Numbered from the stretch's first letter, positions 34,602-43,116 are shown. The stretch is DNA of 64,000 nucleotides from Nitratireductor sp. XY-223 (GCF_004959855.1 NZ_SPNT01000001.1:310001-374000); one strand, 5' to 3'. Program-made: numbers and translations. Notes: generated by a model from the sequence alone, not told the origin.

Positions 34602-35402
34602 CTAAGCGCCGACCTGGCCCATGATTTCCTCTTCCATTTCCCAGATCATGGAGAGGATCTCCTCGCGCTTTTCGACAAAGTCCGGTCCGGCCTTGATGTC
34701 GCGCGGGCTCTTGGTCATGCCTTCGTCGGCGAAGGGAAGCTCGTAGATTTTCTCGATGCGGCCGGGCCGCGGTGCCATGACGATCAGTTTTTCGCCCAGG
34801 AACAACGCTTCCTCGACCGAGTGTGTGATCAGGATGATCGTCTTGCCGGTTTCCTTCCAGAGCTTCAGAACGAGGCCCTGCATCTTTTCGCGGGTCAGCG
34901 CGTCGAGCGCACCGAGCGGCTCGTCCATGAGGATAACGTCCGGATCGTTGGCCAGGCAACGGGCGAGGGCGACGCGCTGCTGCATGCCGCCGGAAAGCTG
35001 GTAAACCGGCTTTTCGCCGAAGTCCTGCAGGCCGACGGTCTGCAGCAGGTGATCCACCTTTTCCTTGGTCTCGGATTTCGGCTTGCCCGCCATGTTCGGC
35101 CCGAAGGCGACATTCTGCGATACGGTCAGCCATTCGAAAAGCGCGCCCTGCTGGAACACCATGCCGCGTTCGGAGCCGGGGCCGGTAACCGTGTGATGGT
35201 TGAGGCGCACTTCCCCCGACGTCGGCGCAAGGAAGCCGGCAATGATATTGAGCAGCGTGGTCTTGCCGCAGCCGGACGGGCCGAGCACGGAGACGATTTC
35301 GCCTTCCTTGATGTCAAGGCTGACATCGTGAAGGGCATGGACCTCGCCGCCGCCGGGCAGCGTGAAGACCATGGATACTTTGTCGATTGCGATGCCGGTC
35401 AA
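34602..35402 (-). CDS. tauB: TauB-like ABC ATPase
   Basis: An ATPase of about 267 residues with Walker A GPSGCGKTT, signature LSGGMQQR and Walker B VILMDEPLGALD. I choose the TTG at 35402 (LTGIAIDKVSMVF) because a GGAGAGAG site lies just upstream and TauB proteins begin this way; an ATG at 35453 would sit inside the tauA-tauB spacer hairpin. It energises uptake through TauC. Confidence 0.85.
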   Translation of the reverse strand: MTGIAIDKVSMVFTLPGGGEVHALHDVSLDIKEGEIVSVLGPSGCGKTTLLNIIAGFLAPTSGEVRLNHHTVTGPGSERGMVFQQGALFEWLTVSQNVAFGPNMAGKPKSETKEKVDHLLQTVGLQDFGEKPVYQLSGGMQQRVALARCLANDPDVILMDEPLGALDALTREKMQGLVLKLWKETGKTIILITHSVEEALFLGEKLIVMAPRPGRIEKIYELPFADEGMTKSPRDIKAGPDFVEKREEILSMIWEMEEEIMGQVGA

Positions 35403-35437
35403 TTGCTCTCTCCATATTGGAAGTGGATGAGGCGAAG

Positions 35438-35459
35438 CGGGCGGTGCGAACACCGCCCG
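35438..35459 (-). other. Intercistronic UUCG hairpin between tauA and tauB
   Basis: Read on the minus strand, CGGGCGGTG - TTCG - CACCGCCCG is a perfect nine-base stem with a UUCG tetraloop, an exceptionally stable RNA fold. It lies 14 bases after the tauA stop. Hairpins here commonly protect the upstream binding-protein message and lower downstream expression. Confidence 0.75.
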
Positions 35460-35472
35460 TCCAATCGCGGCA

Positions 35473-36459
35473 TTATTTCAGGTAGTTGGGATCGACGAAC
35501 TGTGTGTAGTCGTCAAGCGCTTCGTCCATGCCGCCGGCGGCGACCATGACGTCCGCGACACCCTTGGTCATTTCCTGGACACCGCCGCCGAGCCAGTTGG
35601 CGCCTTTCTGATCTTCCGCACTCGGGAAGCCGAAGTTGGCCATGTAGTCCTTGGTGGCCGCAGCATCCATGCCGGCCGCCTTGGCGATGATCGGATAGGC
35701 GGCATCGGGATTGGCCTTGTAGGCTTCATTTGCGGCTTCCGTCACCGCCATGAATTTTTCGACCAGGTCGGGATGTTCCTTGGAGAACTCCTCGGTGACG
35801 CTGACGATGTCGAACGTGTTGATGCCGATGGCTTCCTGTTCGGCGCCTGTCATCAGCGGCTTGCCGAATTCACGCATGCGGTTGAGCGCGCCGCCGAAGC
35901 CGCAGGCCATGGCGACATCGCCGCGGGCGAGCGCGACAGCACCGTCCGGCGGGTTCATCTGGACGAGGTTGACCTTGTTCACGTCAACGCCGAGATGTTC
36001 CATGGTGCGGAGCATCTTGTAGTGGGTGACATTACCGATGGGCGTTGCCACCTTCTTGCCTTCGAGATCCTTGGCATTGTCCTTGGTGATGCCGGCATCG
36101 TTATGCACGATGCAAAGGTCGTTTTCAGCGTAGGTGACGGCGATCCCGACCAGCTTGAGCGGCGCGCCGGTGCTGACGCCGACCACGAACGGAACGAATC
36201 CCTGGCTGTAGGCGATCTGGACATCCCCGGACACCATGGCCTGGGTCATCTCGTTGCCGTTTCCGAAGGCGCGCCAGTTGACCTTGACGCCCAATTCCTT
36301 GTCGTAGGTCTCCTCCATCTGGGCAACCTGATTCGCCGTCGGCCATTCAAGGAAATAAGCGACTGTGATCTCGTCAAGCGCGAGAGCCGCGCCGGTGCCG
36401 CAGACAGCGGACATTACCGCCCCGCTCACCAGGGCAATCAGTTTCTTTTTGATGGACAT
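35473..36459 (-). CDS. tauA: TauA-like periplasmic binding protein
   Basis: A 328-residue secreted receptor. The start at 36459 gives MSIKKKLIALVSGAVMSAVC as signal peptide with cleavage near ALALDE; a longer frame from 36492 is less likely. The mature start DEITVAYFLEWPTANQVAQM and the block IAYSQGFVPFVVGVSTGAPL resemble TauA. It is divergent from mttB and would bind taurine or a methylated taurine. Confidence 0.86.
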   Translation of the reverse strand: MSIKKKLIALVSGAVMSAVCGTGAALALDEITVAYFLEWPTANQVAQMEETYDKELGVKVNWRAFGNGNEMTQAMVSGDVQIAYSQGFVPFVVGVSTGAPLKLVGIAVTYAENDLCIVHNDAGITKDNAKDLEGKKVATPIGNVTHYKMLRTMEHLGVDVNKVNLVQMNPPDGAVALARGDVAMACGFGGALNRMREFGKPLMTGAEQEAIGINTFDIVSVTEEFSKEHPDLVEKFMAVTEAANEAYKANPDAAYPIIAKAAGMDAAATKDYMANFGFPSAEDQKGANWLGGGVQEMTKGVADVMVAAGGMDEALDDYTQFVDPNYLK

Positions 36460-36670
36460 GTTTTTCCCCTTGTTCGGACTTAGGTACATCATGGTGTCGG
36501 ATTGTTCCGACTTATTGATTCAATCGGGACATCGGGGCGAAATCCTGTCGCCAACTGCTTTGCCTGCCGGCTATCCAGCAGCGCGGTCCTTTCGAGGCAA
36601 CGCGTCAATGCTCCCGCCACTATTAGGCAATTATTGGGGTGGCCAAAGGTAGTGCCAGCCATGACTCCTG

Positions 36671-36682
36671 CTTGGTGCCAAT
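36671..36682 (-). promoter_or_regulatory. TauR-like motif (tauA side)
   Basis: On the minus strand this reads ATTGGCACCAAG, 9 of 12 positions shared with AACTGGCACCAT found before xsc. It lies 212 bases upstream of the tauA start, on the tauA coding strand. The assignment to TauR is inferred from recurrence at sulfonate genes. Confidence 0.4.
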
Positions 36683-36722
36683 CCCGGGATCAGCGCCAAT
36701 CCACTGGTTTTTTTGCCATTCT

Positions 36723-36749
36723 CATGAAAATTGTTGGTGTAATTTCACG
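36723..36749. promoter_or_regulatory. 27-nt dyad, copy 2 (before mttB)
   Basis: Arms CATGAAAAT and AATTTCACG surround nine bases; the outer arms match the site before the second GcvT-fused dehydrogenase at 17 of 18 positions. It ends 110 bases before the mttB start. Confidence 0.6.
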
Positions 36750-36750
36750 A

Positions 36751-36762
36751 AACTGGCCCTAT
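36751..36762 (+). promoter_or_regulatory. TauR-like motif (mttB side)
   Basis: AACTGGCCCTAT matches AACTGGCCCCAT (42852-42863) at 11 of 12 positions. It adjoins the 27-nt dyad and lies 97 bases before the mttB start. Confidence 0.5.
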
Positions 36763-36859
36763 AGTGTCGTGGGACGGTTCCTCATGTCCGGTCTTGTCCG
36801 TGGGACGGGCCAGATGACAGCGTCCGAATTGAGCGAGGCCGGTTGGAGGAGTGAAGCCG

Positions 36860-38443
36860 ATGTCGAAGCTTGTTGACGAGGTGGAGGTGCCGGGTGTGGA
36901 ACGGGAAAGACGCCGTTCTGGAGGACGGGAAGCTCGGCGGGCAATGCGCGCCGCACCACTGGACAAATCGGCACGACCGGTCAGACCCGGCATGCCGTCG
37001 GGCAATTACCGTCCGCTAACCCAGAACGATATGGAACGCATTCACGAGGCGGCGCTGACGATCCTCGAGGATATCGGCATGGGACAGCCGATCGAAAGCT
37101 GCATCGAAGTGTGCACGGCGGCCGGCGCGACCTACGGCGAGGACGGACGATTGCATTTCCCGCGTGCGCTGGTCATGGAAACGGTCCGCGATGCCGCCCG
37201 GGACCTGACGATCTGCGCTCAGGATCCGGCGCACGACATGACGCTGTCAGGTCAGAAAGTCCATTTCGGCACCGCCGGTGCGGCGGTTCACATCGTCGAC
37301 GTGGAAAAGCGTGAGTACCGCGAATCCGTCCTGAGCGATCTCTACGATGCCGCACGCATCGTCGAGACGCTGGACAATGTGCATTTTTTCCAAAGGCCGC
37401 TGGTCGCGCGCGACATACCCGATCCGGTGGATCTCGACATAAACACCCTTTATGCGTGCCTGCTCGGCACCACGAAGCACGTCGGCACAAGCTTTTCCGT
37501 AGGCGAGAGCGTCGGACCCTGCCTGGAACTCCTGCACATGATCGCCGGCGGTGAGGAGGCGTTCCGTGCTCGTCCGTTCGTCTCCAATTCCAACTGCTTC
37601 GTCGTGCCGCCACTGCGGTTTGCCGAAGACGCCTGCCATGTGCTCGAACAGTGTGTGCGCGGCGGCATGCCGGTACTTTTGTTGTCCGCCGGGCAGGCGG
37701 GCGCGACGGCGCCTGCGGCAATTGCCGGGGCAGTGGTGCAGGCGGTCGCCGAGGTGCTGGCCGGGCTGGTCTACGTCAACGCGATTTCGAAGGGTCATCC
37801 GGCGATCTTCGGCACCTGGCCGTTCGTGTCCGATCTGCGCACCGGCGCCATGTCGGGCGGATCCGGCGAGCAGGCCCTGCTTTCGGCCGCCTGTGCGCAG
37901 ATGGCGCATTTCTACGATCTTCCCGGCGGCGCCGCGGCCGGCATCGCCGATTCCAAGATGCCGGACGTGCAGGCAGGATATGAGAAGGGCATCACCAATG
38001 TGATGGCCGGACTGTCCGGCCTCAACATGGTCTATGAATCGGCCGGAATGCATGCCTCGCTTCTCGGATTTTCACTGGAGAGCCTGATCATCGACAACGA
38101 CATGCTGGGCCAGTGTCTGCGTTGCGTCCGCGGCGTCGAGGTGAATGACGAAACGCTCTCGCTCGCCTCGATCAAGGATGTGTGCACGAACGGACCGGGC
38201 CATTATCTCGGTCACGAGCAGACGCTGGCGCTGATGCAGACCGAATACATCTACCCGGTGATCGGCGACCGCACGAGCCCCAAGGAGTGGGTGGAAAAGG
38301 GCAGGCCCGATATTGTCGAGACGGCGATCGCGGAAAAGAACCGCATCCTGTCGTCGGTCTTTCCGCGGCATATCTCGGCGGAACTCGACAGTGCCGTCCG
38401 CAAGCGTTTCGACATCCGTCTGGCGGCGGCGGGCGACAGGTAG
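36860..38443 (+). CDS. MttB-family (trimethylamine methyltransferase superfamily) protein without pyrrolysine
   Basis: A 527-residue methyltransferase of the MttB superfamily. Family blocks include IHEAALTILEDIGMG near the start and GSGEQALLSAACAQMAHFYD with DSKMPDVQAGYEKG in the second half. The frame has no internal TAG, so it is a non-pyrrolysine member like glycine betaine methyltransferase MtgB, which transfers a methyl group from a quaternary amine to a corrinoid protein. No corrinoid protein or reactivase gene is in the window. The start at 36860 (GGAGG ten bases before) is preferred to GTG 36851. Taurine genes on both sides suggest a methylated sulfonate substrate. Confidence 0.87.
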   Translation: MSKLVDEVEVPGVERERRRSGGREARRAMRAAPLDKSARPVRPGMPSGNYRPLTQNDMERIHEAALTILEDIGMGQPIESCIEVCTAAGATYGEDGRLHFPRALVMETVRDAARDLTICAQDPAHDMTLSGQKVHFGTAGAAVHIVDVEKREYRESVLSDLYDAARIVETLDNVHFFQRPLVARDIPDPVDLDINTLYACLLGTTKHVGTSFSVGESVGPCLELLHMIAGGEEAFRARPFVSNSNCFVVPPLRFAEDACHVLEQCVRGGMPVLLLSAGQAGATAPAAIAGAVVQAVAEVLAGLVYVNAISKGHPAIFGTWPFVSDLRTGAMSGGSGEQALLSAACAQMAHFYDLPGGAAAGIADSKMPDVQAGYEKGITNVMAGLSGLNMVYESAGMHASLLGFSLESLIIDNDMLGQCLRCVRGVEVNDETLSLASIKDVCTNGPGHYLGHEQTLALMQTEYIYPVIGDRTSPKEWVEKGRPDIVETAIAEKNRILSSVFPRHISAELDSAVRKRFDIRLAAAGDR

Positions 38444-38509
38444 AAATTTGCAATAAACCACCGCAGGCTGCATGGTCCGGGCGATTGATGCGGCGTGGAG
38501 GCGATTCGG

Positions 38510-39391
38510 ATGCTCGATGGCGCGATGACGGTCTGGTTCGTTCTGACCGCGTGCAGCATCGCCTTTGTCGTCTACGATTCACTTTACAACGGAGTGACGA
38601 GCTGGGTTCAGCGCGCCGCATGGATCCTGGTCACCGCCTATACCGGGCCCGTCGGCCTGTTCTTCTACCTGCTGGCCTGCCGCAGGCCGTTCACCGGCGG
38701 TCACGACCGCTACACGGCTGCGGGCTGGAAGCAGGCGGTCAACAGCGAAATGCACTGCCTGGCAGGCGACGCGACCGGCATCCTTGCCGCGGCGCTCGTC
38801 GTTTCGTCGCTGGGGCTGGCAAACGGATGGGATATCACGGTTGAATATCTCGCCGGCTTCGTCTGCGGGCTTTTCATCTTCCAGGCGCTGATGATGATGG
38901 GCATGTATCAGGGAAATTACTTGCTGGCCGTGCGCAAGACCTTCTTCGCCGAAACGGTCTCCATGAACTTCGTGATGGCGGGAATGATCCCGACCATGGT
39001 CGTCCTGGCCCATCTTTGGGAAGGTTCGGAATCGCCGGTCAACGCAGCCTTCTGGTTCCGCATGAGCCTTGCCAGCCTCGTCGGCGGGATTGTTGCCTAT
39101 CCGATCAATTACTGGCTGGTTTCACGGCACCTCAAGCATGGTTGCATGACGTTGCCGGGCGCTGACGGGCCTGCGGGCGGCCTCGGGCACAGGTCTCCGG
39201 AACCCGCCACACACGGGCACATGGAAGGCATGCACGGCCAAGTGCATCAGGGGCACGAAATGAGCGATCACGGCGCCATGGAAATGGGCAGCCTGAGCGG
39301 CGCAGCATCTACGTCCTGGGTGGTGTTTTCGTTTGCCGTACTGTTCGCGGCGCTGGTCGGCACCGGCTATTTTGTGCCCATCCGATTCTGA
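38510..39391 (+). CDS. DUF4396 membrane protein with His/Met-rich loop
   Basis: A 293-residue protein with about six membrane helices. It matches DUF4396 (WKQAVNSEMHCLAGDATGIL, GMYQGNYLLAVRKTFFAET). A loop at about residues 212-268 is rich in His, Met and Gly (HGHMEGMHGQVHQGHEMSDH), as in copper-handling proteins. The ATG at 38510 has GGAGG eight bases upstream; a GTG at 38495 would leave that site inside the gene. It follows mttB by 66 bases on the same strand. The function is unknown. Confidence 0.84.
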   Translation: MLDGAMTVWFVLTACSIAFVVYDSLYNGVTSWVQRAAWILVTAYTGPVGLFFYLLACRRPFTGGHDRYTAAGWKQAVNSEMHCLAGDATGILAAALVVSSLGLANGWDITVEYLAGFVCGLFIFQALMMMGMYQGNYLLAVRKTFFAETVSMNFVMAGMIPTMVVLAHLWEGSESPVNAAFWFRMSLASLVGGIVAYPINYWLVSRHLKHGCMTLPGADGPAGGLGHRSPEPATHGHMEGMHGQVHQGHEMSDHGAMEMGSLSGAASTSWVVFSFAVLFAALVGTGYFVPIRF

Positions 39392-39393
39392 AA

Positions 39394-39423
39394 TCCGCGG
39401 CCCGTCCCATAGCGGGCCGCGGA
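39394..39423. terminator. Convergent GC hairpin between the DUF4396 gene and xsc
   Basis: TCCGCGGCCCG (39394-39404) pairs with CGGGCCGCGGA (39413-39423) over an eight-base loop. It lies between two convergent genes three bases after one stop and eleven before the other. It lacks a T-run on either strand, so it may act as a weak or Rho-assisted terminator. Confidence 0.65.
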
Positions 39424-39433
39424 GCGACCGGAG

Positions 39434-41209
39434 TCAGGCGCCCTGCTGGGGACGCATGTCTTCCGGATTGATGCCCGCCACCTCGACCGGTTTCTTCATG
39501 GCGTCGCGGCGGAACGGCTCGCCGAGTTCCTGGTTCAAAACGACCTCGATGAAGGTGGTTACGCCGTTTTTCTGCTCATTACAGGCTTCGTGCAGCGCCG
39601 TCGTCAGATCGTCCTGGTTGGTGACGGTGACGCCCTTCAGGCCGCAGCCCTCGGCGACCTTGGCATAGCTCAGATGCGGATCGAGCTCGGTGCCGACGAA
39701 ATTGTTGTCGAACCAGAGCGTCGTGTTGCGCTTTTCGGCGCCCCACTGGTAGTTGCGGAAGACCACCATGGTGATCGCCGGCCACTCGTCGCGGCCGCAG
39801 GACGTCATCTCGTTCATCGATATGCCGAAGGCGCCGTCGCCCGCAAATCCGACGACCGGCGTGTCGGGGCAGCCGATCTTGGCACCGAGGATGGCCGGGA
39901 AACCGTAGCCGCACGGGCCGAAGAGGCCGGGCGCCAGGTATTTGCGGCCCTTTTCGAAGGTCGGATATGCATTGCCAATGGCGCAGTTGTTGCCGATGTC
40001 GGAGGAGATGATCGCCTCCTTCGGCAGGCCGGCCTGGATGGCACGCCAGGCCATGCGCGGCGACATGCGGTTCGGCTGGTCGGCCCGGGCGTCCTGGTTC
40101 CAGGAGGTGCCCGGGTCATCATCCTCGTGATCCATGCTGGAAAGGGTCTGCAGCCAGGATGACTTGGTCTGGTGCACCAGCGCCTTGCGCTCGGCGCGGC
40201 CAGCGTCGCCGGCCGACGGGGACAGTTTTTCGAGAATCTGCCGGGCGACGGCCTTGGCGTCTCCGCAAATGCCGACGGACACTTTCTTGGTGAGTCCGAT
40301 GCGGTCCGGATTGATATCGACCTGAATGATGCTGGCATCCTTCGGCCAATAGTCGATGCCGTAGCCGGGCAGGGTGGAGAACGGGTTCAGCCGCGTGCCC
40401 AGCGCCAGCACGACGTCTGCCTGGGCGATCAGTTCCATCGCCGCCTTCGAGCCGTTGTATCCGAGCGGACCGCAGGCCAGAGGGTGGCTCCCGGGGAAGC
40501 TGTCATTGTGCTGGTAGCCGCTGGCTACCGGGGCGTCGAGGCGTTCGGCCAGCGCCCGGCAATCGTCGATGGCGCCGCCGATGACAACGCCCGCGCCGGA
40601 CAGGATCACCGGGAAGCGCGCATTCGACAGGAGCTCGGCGGCCCTTTCGATCGCGTCGGCGCCGCCGGCCGGCCGTTCCAGTCTGACGATCTGCGGCAGC
40701 TCGATGTCGATCACCTGGGTCCAGAAGTCGCGCGGCACGTTGATCTGCGCCGGCGCGGAGCCTCGAATTGCTTTCTCGATGACCCGGTTGAGGACTTCGG
40801 CCATGCGCGACGCATCGCGCACCTCTTCCTGGTAGCAGACCATGTCGCGGAACAGCGCCATTTGTTCGACTTCCTGGAAACCGCCCTGGCCGATGGTCTT
40901 GTTGGCCGCCTGCGGCGTGACCAGGAGCATCGGCGTGTGGTTCCAGTAGGCGGTCTTGATGGGCGTTACGAAATTGGTGATGCCCGGTCCGTTCTGGGCG
41001 ACGGCCATGGCGATCTTGCCGGTGGCGCGGGTGTAGCCGTCGCAGATGATACCGGCATTGGTCTCGTGGGCGCAGTCCCAGAACGTGATACCCGCCTTCG
41101 GGAACAGGTCGGAGATCGGCATCATGGCCGATCCGATAATGCCGAATGCGTGCTCGATGCCGTGCATCTGCAGAACCTTTACGAAGGCTTCCTCGGTGGT
41201 CATTTTCAT
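39434..41209 (-). CDS. xsc: Sulfoacetaldehyde acetyltransferase
   Basis: A 591-residue thiamine diphosphate enzyme. Glu49 lies in FWDCAHETNAG, the cofactor-activating glutamate region, and GFAGDGAFGISMNEM holds the ThDP/Mg motif. The N-terminal half (MHGIEHAFGIIGSAMMPISD) is diagnostic of Xsc. It converts sulfoacetaldehyde and phosphate to acetyl phosphate and sulfite. AGAGGAA precedes the ATG. A TauR-like motif lies 73 bases upstream. Pta, which uses its product, is nearby. Confidence 0.95.
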   Translation of the reverse strand: MKMTTEEAFVKVLQMHGIEHAFGIIGSAMMPISDLFPKAGITFWDCAHETNAGIICDGYTRATGKIAMAVAQNGPGITNFVTPIKTAYWNHTPMLLVTPQAANKTIGQGGFQEVEQMALFRDMVCYQEEVRDASRMAEVLNRVIEKAIRGSAPAQINVPRDFWTQVIDIELPQIVRLERPAGGADAIERAAELLSNARFPVILSGAGVVIGGAIDDCRALAERLDAPVASGYQHNDSFPGSHPLACGPLGYNGSKAAMELIAQADVVLALGTRLNPFSTLPGYGIDYWPKDASIIQVDINPDRIGLTKKVSVGICGDAKAVARQILEKLSPSAGDAGRAERKALVHQTKSSWLQTLSSMDHEDDDPGTSWNQDARADQPNRMSPRMAWRAIQAGLPKEAIISSDIGNNCAIGNAYPTFEKGRKYLAPGLFGPCGYGFPAILGAKIGCPDTPVVGFAGDGAFGISMNEMTSCGRDEWPAITMVVFRNYQWGAEKRNTTLWFDNNFVGTELDPHLSYAKVAEGCGLKGVTVTNQDDLTTALHEACNEQKNGVTTFIEVVLNQELGEPFRRDAMKKPVEVAGINPEDMRPQQGA

Positions 41210-41281
41210 TGCGGCAATTCCTCTTGACGTACGGATGGATCACGCCGAAACGCGGCGCGCGTTCCAGACTTGATAGTGGCT

Positions 41282-41293
41282 AACTGGCACCAT
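41282..41293 (+). promoter_or_regulatory. TauR-like motif before xsc
   Basis: AACTGGCACCAT lies between the xsc start (41209) and the tauR stop. It is the closest form of the motif recurring in the tauA/mttB and tauR/pta regions. Known TauR sites in Rhodobacter contain CTGGAC(C/T)TAA repeats, so the CTGG core agrees. Confidence 0.55.
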
Positions 41294-41330
41294 GCCGTAG
41301 AGCCAGATCAACCGGTAGTTTGAACCAGTG

Positions 41331-42809
41331 TCAGCCGGGCGCTATCGTGCGCACAATTCCGGCCAGACGCTCGATGCCCGGTTCGATGCGTTCCTCGGCA
41401 ATCGACGAGAAGCCGAGCCGGAAATAATTGCGATGGTTTTCGGGATCGGAGAAATAAATGTCGCCCGGTTCGATGACGATGCCCTCCTCGAGCGCCCGGC
41501 TGGCAAGCGCGTTGCAATCCAGCCATTGCGGTCCCTTCACCCAGTAGGAGGTGCCGCCGAACCCGGGCGTTTCGGCCCAGCCGGGGAAGTGCCTGTCGAG
41601 CGCTTCGCCCATGGCGATCCAGCGGTTGCGGTAGCTGCGATGCAGCCTGCCGATGAGCGTATCGTGGTGACCGAGCGCGAGAAACAGGGCCACGACGCCC
41701 TGGTTGTTGCCCGGCGGGTGGCGCAGCATCAGCCGCCGCAGGGCGCGTGCTTCGCGGATGAGCGCGGCGGGTGCCACCATGAAGCCCATGCGCAGGCCCG
41801 GCATCAGCGATTTCGACAGGCTGCCGACATAGAGCACGCGCTGACCCTGATCGAGCGATTTCAGCGCCGGCGTGGGTTCGCCCTCGTAATTGGTCTCGAA
41901 CTCGTAGTCGTCCTCGATGATCAGGCTGTTGTTGTCGACCGCCCATTCAAGCAGCGCCTTGCGCCGGTCGAGGCTCATCGTCACGTTGGTCGGGTACTGG
42001 TGGCTCGGCGTGACGAACACCAGTTCCGATCCCATGAGCTCCCTGCCCAGGGTAATGCCCTCTGAATCCACCGGGACGTTGCGGATGTGTTCGGTCCGCA
42101 GTTGAAAGATGTTGCGTATGTCCCGGTAGCCGGGATCCTCGATCGCAACGGTCGTGTCGCGTTTCACCAGCAGGCTGGAAAGCAGGTAGAGCGCATTCTG
42201 GGCGCCGAGCGTTACCAGGATCTCATCCGGATTGGCGAGAATCCCGCGGCGCGTCAGGATGCGCTGGCGAATCTGTTCGATCAGAATCCGGTCGTCCTCG
42301 GCAAAATGGTCGTTGGTCCAGGCATCAAGCCATTTACGTCCCATGGACTGGCGCATGCAGTCGCGCCACGCGGCGATCGGAAACAGGGCCGCGTCGGCCT
42401 GCCCGTAGATGAAGGGATAGGGGTAGTCGTGCCAGTTGTCCGGCTTTTCGATATTCGTCTGGCCGCTCGGCTGGACCCGGAAACGGCCGTCCCAGTCGGG
42501 TTCCGGCCGGTCCAGTTGCTCGGCCGGCTGCGGCGCCATGCTCGCCATCGTCCCGTCATGGATGTCGGGCGAGACATAGAATCCCGAACGCTCCCGGGCG
42601 ATAAGGTAACCGTCCGATGCCAGTGCCTGATAGGCCAGCATGACCGTGTTGCGCGAGACCTTCAGCCGCTTTGCCATCGCTCGCGTCGAGGGGATCGGTG
42701 CACCGACCGGCAACTGACCGGACAACATCGCCGACACCAGCATTTCGCGGATCTGGGTCTGGAGCGTCGTCATCTCCATACGTTCGACGTGGAAAAGAGA
42801 ATTGCGCAT
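41331..42809 (-). CDS. tauR: TauR, MocR/GntR-family PLP-dependent regulator of taurine genes
   Basis: A 492-residue MocR protein. The winged helix is at about residues 12-80 (LQTQIREMLVSAMLSGQLPV; VSRNTVMLAYQALASDGYLI) and the rest is an aminotransferase-like domain with the PLP lysine in SLSKSLMPGLRMG (about residue 329). TauR activates taurine uptake and breakdown genes when taurine is present. The start at 42809 follows GGGAGCG; a longer frame from 42863 would run through a TauR-like motif. It lies behind xsc on the same strand and is divergent from pta. Confidence 0.9.
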   Translation of the reverse strand: MRNSLFHVERMEMTTLQTQIREMLVSAMLSGQLPVGAPIPSTRAMAKRLKVSRNTVMLAYQALASDGYLIARERSGFYVSPDIHDGTMASMAPQPAEQLDRPEPDWDGRFRVQPSGQTNIEKPDNWHDYPYPFIYGQADAALFPIAAWRDCMRQSMGRKWLDAWTNDHFAEDDRILIEQIRQRILTRRGILANPDEILVTLGAQNALYLLSSLLVKRDTTVAIEDPGYRDIRNIFQLRTEHIRNVPVDSEGITLGRELMGSELVFVTPSHQYPTNVTMSLDRRKALLEWAVDNNSLIIEDDYEFETNYEGEPTPALKSLDQGQRVLYVGSLSKSLMPGLRMGFMVAPAALIREARALRRLMLRHPPGNNQGVVALFLALGHHDTLIGRLHRSYRNRWIAMGEALDRHFPGWAETPGFGGTSYWVKGPQWLDCNALASRALEEGIVIEPGDIYFSDPENHRNYFRLGFSSIAEERIEPGIERLAGIVRTIAPG

Positions 42810-42851
42810 GCCGCGCTCCCGTTTGCGATCGGTGACCTTCCGATCTGACTG

Positions 42852-42863
42852 AACTGGCCCCAT
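42852..42863 (+). promoter_or_regulatory. TauR-like motif before tauR
   Basis: AACTGGCCCCAT differs at one base from the copy before xsc. It lies 43 bases upstream of the tauR start, so it could mediate autoregulation. Confidence 0.5.
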
Positions 42864-42942
42864 TATGAGGCCAAACCAACCAGCTTAATCAAGGCCTGGT
42901 CTTAAGATTTGGCACGATTGGTCATGTACCGATCCATCCCCC

Positions 42943-42952
42943 GGTGCCAGTT
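42943..42952 (-). promoter_or_regulatory. TauR-like motif in inverted orientation (pta side)
   Basis: Read on the minus strand this is AACTGGCACC, identical over ten bases to the copy before xsc. With the site at 42852 it forms a widely spaced inverted pair in the tauR/pta spacer. Confidence 0.45.
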
Positions 42953-43116
42953 TGGTTGGCGGAGGCCACGCGCCCTCCCGGCAAACTATTGAATTACAAC
43001 GATGAAACGAGCTGTAGCGATCTCGAAACCGATAAACCGCCGCATCGGAACGGTGCGCTCGAAAACGCAGCGTGGGACCAGTCCTGTGTCAGAATACGCC
43101 GAAGAACGGGTCCGCT

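Larger units (their letters stand above)
36460..36859. promoter_or_regulatory. Divergent tauA/mttB control region
   Basis: This 400-base region has no credible gene. It holds two TauR-like motifs (36671-36682 on the minus strand, 36751-36762 on the plus strand), a partial third (GGCTGGCACT, minus strand, 36651-36660), and the second copy of the 27-nt dyad (36723-36749). The dyad and one TauR-like motif are separated by a single base, suggesting dual control of mttB. Confidence 0.6.
42810..43116. promoter_or_regulatory. Divergent tauR/pta control region
   Basis: This 307-base spacer contains AACTGGCCCCAT (42852-42863, plus strand), AACTGGCACC (minus strand, 42943-42952), ATTTGGCACGAT (42907-42918) and CTGGTCTTAA (42896-42905), which is one base from the CTGGACTTAA reported for TauR. 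No further gene is visible. Confidence 0.55.
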
